DNA of 64,000 nucleotides, taken from the NCBI GenBank assembly GCA_027943335.1, contig BSBK01002080.1:2050001-2114000 (forward strand), written 5' to 3'. The notes below the pieces were generated by a model, which saw only the letters and a program-made list of their open reading frames with translations, was not told where the DNA came from and searched no databases. The position numbers were made by a program, and so were the translations under genes. Every line of letters starts with the position of its first letter. Position 1 is the stretch's first letter. Below, one piece after another: positions 25,641 to 37,029 of the stretch. The stretch is from Chamaecyparis obtusa (lineage: Eukaryota > Streptophyta > Pinopsida > Cupressales > Cupressaceae).

Positions 25641-28600
25641 GATAGCAAGCCTGTTGTCCCTGTTGCAGTAGGAAGTAATGATAAGGCTGTCCCTGATCCT
25701 TTACAAAGATCCTTTGTAAATGTTATAGAGGATACACCATGGTGTATAACATGTCAGTCCCCTCATTCTATAGAGCATTGTTTGGTTGCACAGTCCATGT
25801 CAACATATCAAGATGATAACAATGAGGAGTTAGATCAAGAAGAAACTCATGATGACATTGGGTGCAATATGGAAACTTCATATTTGGGATATGAAGATAA
25901 TTTTGATATTGATGAAGAAGTAGATGTGTGTTTGAAAAGACACAATAGGGCCTTGTTCCATCAGGAGGTCTTTTCTAATAATGATGACATTAATGAAAAG
26001 ATATGTAACATGATTTCCTCCTTAGAAATAGTAAATTTGAGAAGACCTTCAAAGGAAGAAATGGATAGAATTACTATAGAAATGATAGGCCAAGTGTAAA
26101 ATAGAGGCATGGTGGCAAGGAATACAAATGAGAAAGCTGCAAGAATGTTTATGAAGAACAACAACTCTGGGGAATTCAATGGAAATAGATCAAAGGATGA
26201 TCATATGGCAAGGTTCAAAAATGTAAAAGGTAAAAAGTGGGAACCTAAGGGGGTTGGAGTTGAAAAAATTTCTAATGAAATAGAAAAGCCAGTTGGAAAA
26301 ATGGCCAAAGCTAAAAAGGTAAAGGTCATAGCTACAACCAATGTATCAGATAAACAAAAAGACAATAAAGCAATGCAGATTGAGATTCCTCCCTCTGCTC
26401 CTATTGATATGTTGGCTATGTTGTCTCAGATAATTGTCAAGGTTCCATTGTCAGAAATATTGAGGATCCTTGAACATAAAGATAGGGCTATTGCATGGGT
26501 AGATAATGTTCATAGTAATGATATTGCATGCAATGAACCTTAGGATAAATTTTTGAAAGAAGTGGAGGTCCAAGGATTGGTATCTCACATACCACCTATT
26601 TACTTGGATAAATCTATCAATGCTAGCCTTGAGAATATAGATCCATTCTTCTTGAGTATCCTTGTGAATGGAATGAAGTTAAGAAATTGTATGATCAATT
26701 CTGGTGCTTCCAATACTATTATGCCTTTTAAGATTATGGAAAAGTTAGGTCTCAAAGTTGATATAGATCAAGGCAAATGTTGTGCAATGGATCAGAGGGA
26801 AGTACCAGTTATTGGGACTATAAATGCAATGCCATACAGATTGGCAGCCTATCCAAGGAAATAATTGACCATGAGTGTCTTGGTGGTGGACATTCCACCT
26901 CATTATGGTATTCTATTATCTAGGAAATGGAGTGCTTCCATGGGTGGATGTTTGCAGTGTGATATCTCTTCTGCAACTTTCAAGATTGATGATCAGTTTG
27001 TTAAAATTGAAAGAGAACCAAGGGTAACTTATATGATTGAAAAGGATGTTGATAATGAGGTTACCTACTTTATAGATACTAATGTTAATGCTTTCAAAGC
27101 TGAGGTCATTGTACTTGAGAAGGAGTCTATTTTTCCATGTATTGCTGAAGAGGTTGGTTCTAGGTTTGTGAAGGGTGATTTGTGGGTGATGTACTTTGAT
27201 GGTGCTAGTTGCAAAGATGGAGCAGGAGTAGGTATTTTACTCATTTCTCCTAAGGGGAACACCAACAAGTTTTCTTTCACATTGAATTTCTTTTGTACTA
27301 ATAATATAGCAGAGTATGAAGCATTATTGCTAGGATTGAGATTGGCACAAAAGCATGGAATTAAATGTATAAAAGTTATTGGGGATTCTGAATTATTGGT
27401 GTCCCAAATAAGGTCGGTATATGCTTCCAAAAACAAGAGGTTGAAGCAATATAGAAATGTTTTTTGGGATTTGATTGTGTGTTTTGATGCCTTCGATATT
27501 GAGTGGAAGGATAGAAGTAATAACAAGATGGTTGATTTGTTAGCCACTATTGCAATCAATCCTAGTGATGTTACTTTTGCTGGCTTATCCAAAGTTGAAA
27601 TTCAGACTAGGCCTAGTATACTAGATAATGTTGAGAATTGGCAAGTTTTTGAAGATGACCAGGATATCTTGAGATTTTTGAATTATGAAGATCAGTATCA
27701 TGGTCAGGAGTTAGATTGTGTAGCTTTGGTTGAGATTACAGAAGGAAAGGAAGTTTTCCTTGGTAATGAGGTCATTCAACTTAAAACTAACAAGGTTCCT
27801 AAGGGACTTGTTGTTCTAAAAACTGTATTTGATAATCAGGACAGAGTTCAGATAGGTACCAAAAAAGAAGATCATATAAATTTGGAAGAAATAAATATTG
27901 GAACACACGAAGCACCTAAGAAGGTTTACATTGGTAAAGATGTGTCTCATAAAGTGAGGAAGTCCTTGATTGAGCTACTAAGAAAATTCAGACATGTTTT
28001 TGCATGGTCATATGATGACCTAAAATTTTATAGAGAAGAATTGTTTCAACATGTTATTCCTTTGAAGGAAGATGCCAAACACTTTAGGCAAAAACAAAGG
28101 CCTATAAATCCTACTTTGGCACCTAAAATGCAAGAAGAATTAATGAAGCTAAGAGATGCTAGAATTATCAAGCCCATTAGGCATTGTTCTTGGGTTTCAA
28201 ATTTGGTTCCTATCAGGAAGAAGAATGGTGACATCAGACTTTGTGTGGACTTCAGGAATTTGAACATCAGCTCATTGAAGGATAATTATTGTCTGCTCAA
28301 TATGGAGGCTATGCTGCAAAGAGTGACCAAATTTGAATTAATGTCTATGATGGATGGTTTCTCTGGCTACAATCAAGTAATTGTGAAAGAACCAAAACAA
28401 TTTAAGACAACCTTCACTACACCTTGGGGGACATATGTTTATGTGAGAATGCCTTTTGGTCTCGCAAATGCTGGTGCAACTTTTCAGAGGGCAATGGATG
28501 TTGCCTTTTCAGATTTTATAAATGATTTCCTTGTTCTTTATCAAGATGATTTAACTGCTTATTCTAAGAAAGAAGAAGACCATTGTACTCATCTAGAGAA

Positions 28601-30659
28601 AATATTTGTGAGGGCTTTGGAATATGGCATTTCATTAAATCCAAGGAAATGTGCATTTGGTGTCACTGAGGGTAAGTTGCTTGGCCACTTGGTTGGAAAG
28701 CAAGGAGATAGAATTGATCCTGAAAGAGTGGCAGCCATTGATAAGATCCCTAGACCAAAAAATGTTAAAGGAATTTAGTCATTCTTTGGTCAGGTGAATT
28801 TCTTGAGAAGATTTGTTACAAATTTTTCCAAAGCTACCAGGCCAATATCCAAGATGTTGAAGAAAGGATCTAAGATCAAATGGGAGGGTGAGCCTGATGA
28901 AGCTTTCAAGAATATCAAGTAGGCTATCAAAGATGCACCTATGCTTAGGGCACTTGATTACAATATTCCAATGCATATCTTTTCTATTGCATCTTTTCAT
29001 ACTATTGCTATAGTTTTGTTGTAGAAAAATAATGAGGGTTATGAGCAGCCTATTGCATTCTTTAGTAAATCTTTGCATGCTGCTGAATTGAAATATGATA
29101 TCAATGAGAAACAAGCTTATGCACTGGTGAAGGCAGTCAAGGATTTTAGATGTTATTTAATGGGAGTAGTTGTGATTGCCTTTGTGCCTAGTGCAACAGT
29201 AAAGGATATCTTTTCACAGCAAGAGGTGTCTGGAAGGAGATGTAGATGGATAAATAGAATTCAAGAATTCAATATTGATATCCAGATTACCAAGCTGGTT
29301 AGAGGACAAGGATTGGCAAAATTGATGGCTCAATCCAATCTTGATGCAAATCAGATAAATCAAGTTAAGGTTTATTACACATGTGATATGGATGATTGTA
29401 TCTGGTATCAAGATGTTATATTTTACTTAAGGAACATGAAGTGTCCTACAAGAATGGATGATAATAAGAAAATGACTTTGAAATTATAGGCCATCAAGTA
29501 TGTGATTGTGAAATGCAAATTATATAAGAAGAATTTGGATTGCATACTTTTAAAATGTGTTGATGAAAGTCAGGCTGACAAGTTATTAAAAGAAATTCAT
29601 GAGGGAGTTTGTGGGGGACACTACATGGGTAAAACTATTGCTCAAAAAATCTTGAGAGTAGGATTCTAGTGGCCCACAATCTTCAATGATGCAAAACAAT
29701 TGGTAAGGAGATGTGATGCTTGTCAAATGTTTTCTGGTAAGCTTATATTTTTAGGCAATATGCCTTTAAAGCCAGTTGAGGTGTAGGCTCCTTTCCAATA
29801 GTGGGAAATAGATTTTATAGGAGAAATACCAAAAAAGTCTAGTGGAGGACATTCTTGGATCTTAGTTGCTACTGATTATTTTACAAAGTGGGTAGAGGCT
29901 ATCCCCACAAGGAATTCAACTAGTAGAGTGGTGACTGATTTATTATTGAATAATATTGTCACAAGGTTCGGTTGTCCTGAGAGGATTGTTAGTGATAATG
30001 CAATGTGTTTAAGGTCTACTATATACAAAGATTTCTACAAAGGTCTAGGAGTTCAGATGTCATACTCTTCACCCTATCATCCACAAGGAAATGGATAGGC
30101 AGAATCAACAAATAAGAGCCTAATAAAAATCCTCAGGAGGATCCTTGATAAGAACAAAAGATCATGGAATTCAAAATTGCCATTAGCTATATGGGCTAAT
30201 AGGGTAACTGTGAAGAAGGCAATTGGTTGTGCGCCATTTTACTTAGTGTATGGGATACATGTAAGCATGCCTTAGAACAACTTGTTAGAAATGTATAAGT
30301 TTGTTCAATTATATGATAATGATATAGAAGATGAAATGCAGTTGAGAATTGAGGACCTCATCAGGCTGGATGAAACTAGAAGAGAATCAGTTGCAAAAAA
30401 TGCCAGGTTGCAATTCTGGGTCAAGAATTTGTATGACAAAAGGACTATTGATAGGAAGTTTGAGCCTGGTGATTTGGTGTTGATTTGGAATGCTAGATTG
30501 GAGGATAAAGGGAAACATGGAAAATTTGACCCAATCTGGCTAGGGCCATATCTAATTCATGAGAAATGGGGCCAAGATTCATACATTGTAAAATAACTAA
30601 ATGGTGATGTTCAAGAATTGCCAGTTCATGGACAATTCTTGAAGAAATACTTCAATTGA
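25641..30659 (+). pseudogene. G2 pol (protease, RNase H, RT, RNase H, integrase), degenerate
   Basis: A single frame runs for about 5 kb. A knuckle-like CITCQSPHSIEHC lies near 25750. Protease (near 26695) reads INSGASNTI, with the catalytic Asp changed to Asn. At 27175-27560 comes a complete RNase H-like domain (YFDGASCKDGAG, NIAEYEALLLGLRLA, GDSELLVSQI, then NKMVDLLAT) located before the RT. RT follows (WVSNLVPIRKKNGDIRLCVD, MPFGLANAGATFQRAMD, active site YQDD near 28544), then a second Ty3-type RNase H (IAFFSKSLHAAELKYD) and integrase with a zinc-site remnant and the TDYFTKW core. The C-terminus has a GPY-like FDPIWLGPYLI near 30525. Stops are TAG at 26541, 28776, 28920, 29022, 29487, 29667, 29784, 29799, 30096 and 30273, and TAA at 26097, 26862 and 30594. 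Confidence 0.9.
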
Positions 30660-30872
30660 AGGTATCCTTCTTTCCATGAACAGTAATTATGTCTATATAT
30701 TTTGTAAATTTTGTAAAGTTGCCTGCCCCCTATCTTGTTTTGTCTTGGTCTGTGGAGGTTTTTGTCTTGTTGCTCTCTGTTGTTCAGATTTTCCTATGGG
30801 TGGTCTGCTTTAACTAGTGATTCTAGATCCTTTCTATGCCTACAGGAGGCATACATCCCCAGATAGAGCCAC

Positions 30873-33273
30873 TATTAGAACCTAGAAAAATTTTCATGGC
30901 TTCATCATGTTTTCCCTGGTCTCTGTAATTTTTTCCATGTCCCTGACTTGAAACCCTAGGTCAGAAATTTGAAAAATCTAGTTGTTGGGATATGAAACCC
31001 TAGTCTATCTTAGCCCTTTTCTAATTGTGCATTACCTTTTTCAGTCACTAAAGTCCTAAAATACCCATGTCCAAAAGGGTTAGGTTCACTTTATGTGTTT
31101 CACGGTTAGGTTTCTTGTCGGGGTCCCCCTTTAATATTTTCCCTAAGTCTAGTTGTCTTCCACAGTAATTTTTCCTAAGTTCCACCCTTTAAAATTGTGT
31201 GGCTATCATTGTTTCATAAGGTTGTTTATTGTCAGAGTTTCTAACATGTGGTATAGTGACAAGGCACCATCTATCCCAATGGGCCCAGTTTCTCAATCTC
31301 AAATTCTAGATCTACGGTGGGTGTATGATCTCATGGAATCTTTCTAGGCCATGAGATCATGCGCCAACCATCTGATCAGCCAGTGGTATGATGTCCTTGT
31401 GGGTCTAGTGCCAGGTCATGCCACTGTGTTCAATTCTTATTGATCAATGTGGATAGTGAGGTGGAAGTATGTCAGATGGACCTATGTGCAATGAAAAAGT
31501 TGTTTGTCCACCTACCAGATTTCATGATGTGGTGTTTTCTTATTGGTCGGCAAGTTTACTGATGATTTGGTAGGTGTCAATGGGACCTAGTTGCTGGCAT
31601 GTCCTTGAGGGTCCTGACATCTGTAGAAAGTCGATGGTTGGTGTATGATGTTATGGGTTTTTTCAGAGCTAAGAGATCTTATGCCAACTGTCGATTTTAC
31701 TTTATTCTCAGGTGACAATGGGTGGGTCCTCTGATAGTTGGAGCTGACATGTGCTATTTTGATTGGCTAAATGGGAAGGTGATGAGGACGTGTCAGTGGA
31801 CCTGAATCTTTTGAAGGATGGTAGATTCAAGATCTACGGTTGTCTTAAGTTTGCATGGAATCTTTTTGGGCCATGCGATCTTAAGATAGTCATCTGATTA
31901 AAAGGTTTATTTTCAGTGGGTCTGACATGCTATGTATCACTGATGTGCTCACTTTTCATTGGTTGTTGACTGCTAGCATGGCCGATGATTTTTCAAAGGG
32001 TTCGTGATTGTTGTGGGGATTAATGTGAACTACTTGATTTGTCGAGAAAGTACTAGGATTGACGGTCATCTTTTCAACTCTATCTGGATAACCATTGTAG
32101 TTCAAATTCAAATTTTTAGAGGGTTTTCCAGTGACAAAAGGACTGATTTTTAATGTTTTAGCAGCTGGGTTTGGTAGGATTTGATTTTCCTGACTGTTGC
32201 AAAATGGCCCAGGGTGTTTCATGACTGATTGCAAGGGTTTTTGTACTATGATGGAGTTGCTCGAGGCGTATTGTAGGTGGATAATCTGCCTATTCAACAT
32301 GGTAAAATTCATGAATTTATGATCTTCAGTACACAGGTTAGAGGAATTACCATAATTATAGATCATTCTTGGATCTGTTTCTCTCCAGGCTGCTTGGTTT
32401 TCCCCCAATTGTTATAAATTCCTAGTTGATCTTAGCTAGTTTGGTGGGTAAAACTCTAACCCTAATCATCCGTAGCTTGTTGCATCTTGTTTTAGGATCC
32501 CAAGATGATTAGGGGGTATATATAGTTGAATTTTTGATTTTGTAGTGTCAGTTGATGTTTTGTTGAAAATCAATAGGAAGACTGAACAAGGAGAGCTTGG
32601 ATTTTGGGTCCTGTTCCTAGCAGTTGTCATCTTGGTAATGTATTAATTTTGAAAGTTTTAATGAGAATACACTTGAATTCCTATCCCAAATTTATGATTG
32701 TCTTCTTTTCTTGATTTTGGATTCATATATGTTAAAGTCACAAAGTGAGTTAGCATATGGTAAATAAAGAGTATTGTGAGGTTATCTTGGAGTTCCTAAC
32801 AAAGTTAGGATTAAAGTCTTTAGGGTGATTTCAGTGAGTCCATGGTTGGATAAGGATCTTGATGATCAGGTTTGGGAGTGAGAGGGATAATAGGCAAAGC
32901 AGTTATCCTGAGTTCAAGAGTATTTGATTTAGGATTTTTAGTTGATTTATGTTGTTGGGTGACTCTATGCCCTAGGTTAAGGCATTCATCCTTTCTCTGG
33001 AAGCAGTTCATCATCATCCACCACACATATAAATGATGAAATGTTTAAACCAATTTGTAAATGATATAAATGCTTAATATTTAGTGATTCCTTTCAAGAA
33101 GTGAATCAAAGGTACACCCACCTAAGCATCTAGGCTCAAAGTGTAGGAGGATCTCTTTGATCCTTGTTAATTGGCCCTTTTCCTTGCAGACTTTGGAAGT
33201 GGTGATAGAGTCAGTGACATTAAGTTGTCAATCATAGTGTAAACCTGCAAGTAGAAAGAAAAGTGAACCAACA
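30873..33273 (+). repeat. G2 3' LTR
   Basis: It is 2,401 bp against 2,399 for the 5' copy. The first dinucleotide has mutated from TG to TA. The right end GAACCAACA is followed at once by target AGACT. Confidence 0.92.
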
Positions 33274-33669
33274 AGACTTGTAACATGGACAAGTAAAAAG
33301 AAGGCTTGTATTTTTCAGTCTATAGCTGAAGTAGAGTATGTTGCTACTGCAACTAACTATTCAAACATTGCATATATCAAGAAAGTGTTGGAAGGAATGA
33401 ATGACCTAATCGCTAACCCAGTGATTATATATTGTGACAACACTAGTGCTATTAATATTTCAAAGAATCCTGTGATGCACTCTAAGACAAATCATATATC
33501 TATTAAGTATCATTACTTAAGAGAACAAGTACAAGAGAAGCAAGTGAAGTTGGAATTTGTCACATCTAAAGAACAACTTGTAGATATTTTTACAAAGCCT
33601 CTACCGAAGGACACATTTGAATACTTGAGGACTAGGCTTGGGGTCTGTCCCCTGTCTATCGGTCACTAA
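33274..33669 (+). pseudogene. copia-2 RNase H, 3' part
   Basis: After the G2 target duplication the copia-2 frame resumes as VTWTSKKKACIFQSIAEVEY, then IYCDNTSAINISKNPVMHSK and DIFTKPLPKDTFEYLRTRLG, the conserved copia RNase H C-terminus. It ends at TAA 33667. This piece has no internal stop. Confidence 0.93.
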
Positions 33670-34171
33670 GGTGATCTGGATGTTGCATCAGCCTATTTTT
33701 ATCAAAAAATCATTCATGTTGATGCAACATAGTTGACACTTTGAATCATGTTCAAGGTTGTGATTAAGTTTGAAGAACTTGAACCGATTGGGATATTAGT
33801 ATTCAGAGATACAGAGGATGATAGAATTGTTTTCTTATTTGTTTCTTTGGCATTTCTATCAAAGGGAGAGATAAATAATATGAAAAGGAACAAGCACTGA
33901 TGAGAATTATCTAAGGGAGAGACAATCTAAATGAGATAGAGTATTGAAGATCAGTTATAGAGAATAGAAGCAGGAACAGGAGAACTGAAAAGAACACAAC
34001 TACAGAATGGTAAAGTTGTATTATCTAATGTTGTTAAGTAACATAGTGATTAAACATATTAAGTCTATTCAACTTAAAACATTTTGTTCACAAAGTTGTA
34101 GAATATATGTTTGGTATGTGTGTGGTACATTTCATATTACTTGAGTTGCTATCAATGCCAAAGGGAGAGAT
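33670..34171 (+). other. copia-2 3' untranslated region and polypurine tract
   Basis: There is no reading frame. The purine run AAAGGGAGAGAT at 34160-34171 directly precedes the 3' LTR. Confidence 0.8.
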
Positions 34172-35660
34172 TGTTGAACTACAACTGATTTAGAATCTGA
34201 TTGAAGAATCTGTGATTACAAGATCATTGAGGATTTTCTGATTAGATATGTAATATGATTAAATCAATATTATATTGTCATTGATGTCAACTAGTTTGAC
34301 AGTACTTATCTTGTAAGTTACTATACCAAGACATCTGAAGAAAGGTGAAAGAGATGAAGAATAGAGAAATCTACATGAGAAAGATGTACATGACAGATGA
34401 GGATAAGGAACACATTGAGTAACTTGTTGATGAGTCTATGACTTGATGATATTAACTTTATTATGTTGCATTCATCTATGATGAAGTATAGAGCTGAAAG
34501 ACACAAAGTATTGTTGTCAACAAATGAAGCATTTCTAGTATACACCGATGGAGTGCAGTGTATATCGATCACATTATTAACCGAGTAGTGTTCACTGATG
34601 CATTTCTTTGTTAAACTAAGAAAAATAGAATGAACTAAATAATTAGTTTAGCTGATAAGATTGATGAGCTAGCAAGAGTATAACATCGAGGTAATGGATA
34701 ATGTTTGTTACACAAATTGACGACTGAAAAAATTAAGGAAAGATCTAAAGGATGAGAATCAAACATGTTATTGACACAAGTGTCAAGAAATTTTAAATTG
34801 GAAAAATCATTGAATGTGGTTAAGTGGCAAAATCTAATGGTGGAGAAGAAAATGGTTTACATGTCTATATAAGAGAACAAAATTTCTTTACAGAAGAATG
34901 TCGGAAGAAGTAGAAGCTGCAAGAATACTGTGTGAACAAGATTTTCATGCATTCTAATCATACTGGTTAAGTGAGAACCGAGCTACAGAACAATTACTGA
35001 GCTATAAAGAGAAATTACCGATGGATAATAAGTTGATACAGTATTGAATCTGAAGTGAAATATTGATTAGAAGGATTTGTATGGACTAATAACTGATCTA
35101 TAATCTGCAATTGAAGTTGTATTAAAGCAGATCATTTACTATTACATATTTAACCATTGTATACAGTCAAAATCTCTTAATCGAGTGGACTCTGAAAGTC
35201 TTATGATGTAACATTTATAGAATGAACATTGTTATCCTATCAACCCCATAGTGAGTGCTATTTGGATGATAACTTTTGGTCTAAAATCCTCTAACAAGGT
35301 CACACTTGACAGTGTGTTTGTAAACCTTTAACAAGGTTGGGTTTTAACTGACCTCACTTTAGAAGAGTGAACAATTTTGGGTTGCCGGTCCCAGGTGTTT
35401 TTTCCCTTTACAGGGTTTCCATGTTAAATCTCTTGTGTTATGTGTTGATTGTGATATTTTTTTGTTATCATTCTTTACATGTTACATGTTAGATTTGATC
35501 GGTAACTATTATGGTATTAGACTAGTAATCGGTAAAAGCACAGACAGTAAAAGTTATTATTGTTTACCGACAAGCAGAAATTGAAGAAATAGTTTTGAAT
35601 TATACATTCTTTTTTGTGACATTAGATAATTGATTCACCCCCCTCTCAATTATTCTAACA
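34172..35660 (+). repeat. copia-2 3' LTR
   Basis: It is the partner of 15862-17350 and of equal length. It ends TTCTAACA followed by target AATCC. Confidence 0.93.
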
Positions 35661-35665
35661 AATCC

Positions 35666-36638
35666 TTGGTATGCCGATATTGCAAATTATCTGACAACTG
35701 GTAAGGCACCAGCTCATTTCTCTGCTAAAGAAAAAAGGCTATTAACTAAAAAGAGCTTTAATTACTCATGGATTTATGGATTCATGTTTTATACTGGTCC
35801 TGACCAAGTAACTAGAAGATGCATTAGAGAGGATGAAAGCTATGATATCCTCAAGGAATGTCATGATGAACCTTGCGGTGGACATTTTGCTGCCAAAAGA
35901 ATAGCATTGAAAATTTTGACTACAAGTTACTATTGGCCCAGTCTACACAAGGATGTTGCTCAGTACACCAAAAAGTGTGACAAATGCCAACACATGGGAT
36001 GGCCTACAAAGATAGATGAAATGCCACTACAGCCACAAGTAGTTGTTGCACCTTTTGAAAAATGGGGGATTGACTTTGTTGGTCCTATTGAGCCCTCTTC
36101 CCAAGGTAAATCCTCTATCCTTGTTTGCATTGACTATGTTACAAAATGGGCTGAGGCTAAACCTATGAAGCACCCTAGGGATAACAAGGTTGCAAAGTTC
36201 CTTTATGAATTCATCTTCACCAAATTTGGAGTACCAAGGGAGATTCAATCTGATCAAGGTTCTCAGTTTACATCCAATTTGATTGCTACTCTGATGGAAG
36301 AATATAACATCAGGCATGGTAAATCTTCACCCTATCACCCCTAGGCTAATGGGTAGGTGGAAGTTACCAATTGGGAGTTGGAATCTATTCTCACCAAAAT
36401 AGTAGCCATCCATAAGAAAGATTGGTCTATCTGACTTCCTGAAGCACTTTGGGCATACCAAACTACATGGAAGTCTACAACCGGGTTCACACCATTTAAG
36501 CTTGTCTATGGTCGCTCTGCAGTCATGCCTATAGAATTCAAACATAAGACACTTAGAATAGCTCTTAATCTTGGGATGGATCTCATTGCAGCACAACAAG
36601 ATAGGATTTTGAGTTTGAATGGCCTTGATGAGTGGTGA
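35666..36638 (+). pseudogene. G1 integrase, 3' part of pol
   Basis: The frame continues from 15861. The zinc site reads HDEPCGGHFAAKRIALKIL ... CDKCQHMG (H-H-C-C, about 35860-36000). The catalytic core has GIDFVGP, CIDYVTKWAEA and IQSDQGSQFTS. In PYHP-stop-ANG-stop-VEV (TAG 36342 and 36354) families have PYHPQANGQVE, so both are CAG to TAG. TGA at 36432 and 36636 are candidate CGA to TGA. After 36638 I lose similarity to pol. Confidence 0.92.
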
Positions 36639-37029
36639 AAATCAGCCCTACGTAACGCCGAATTGATTAGACACTTTTTGAAATCATTATGCTGTAATGT
36701 TATTTTTTGCACATATAAAGTAAGGTAGAAAGTTATGTTGAGTGAGAGTTCTACGGAGAGTACTTATGGGTAATTATGAAATGATAATATGGTAATTTGC
36801 ATTTATGTTACTCATAAGCTCATTTCTCGAGCTGCATTGCTAGAAATTTCCAAATTTGAACTCATCCTGCAACCTACCTTTTCAAGCTTTCTTGTTCAAA
36901 ATCTTGGTTGTTTGTTATTATCTCCTGTGACTCTATTTTGGGTATCCTGGAAACTAGATGATGGGAGGAGACCTCATTCAAAGAGAGCCCATTGTGCATA
37001 ATGTTTTGCTAGAAGACTAGAATTGCACG
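36639..37029 (+). other. G1 pol-ORF3 spacer
   Basis: There is no recognisable domain. A 70-codon open stretch (36789-37001) has no family resemblance that I can see and could be chance. Confidence 0.4.

Larger units (their letters stand above)
21071..33273 (+). mobile_element. Ty3/gypsy LTR retrotransposon G2, complete but decayed
   Basis: LTRs of about 2.4 kb (21071-23469 and 30873-33273) enclose a primer site and a gag-pol region. The target duplication AGACT is perfect (21066-21070 and 33274-33278). Removing G2 restores the copia-2 RNase H frame (GERL joined to VTWTSKKK). Gag-pol keeps a single long frame after one frameshift near 25630 and is disabled by 21 nonsense codons, 16 of them TAG. 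I see no clear polypurine tract before the 3' LTR. Confidence 0.93.
15862..35660 (+). mobile_element. Ty1/copia LTR retrotransposon, copia-2, itself split by G2
   Basis: The two LTRs have identical lengths (1,489 bp; 15862-17350 and 34172-35660) with TGTTG...TAACA ends and a perfect target duplication AATCC (15857-15861, 35661-35665). Gag-pol starts at 17414 and is interrupted by gypsy G2 at 21071-33273, with the rest of RNase H at 33279-33669. Over the first 240 bp the LTRs differ at roughly a dozen sites, mostly transitions. Confidence 0.95.

Noticed and set aside
2279..36638. TAG read as Gln (a reassigned genetic code or read-through)
   Set aside because: CGA-to-TGA, CAA-to-TAA, Trp-to-TGA, frameshifts and a deletion accompany the TAGs, and sibling repeat units in G1 keep CAA/CAG. 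Mutation explains all of it.
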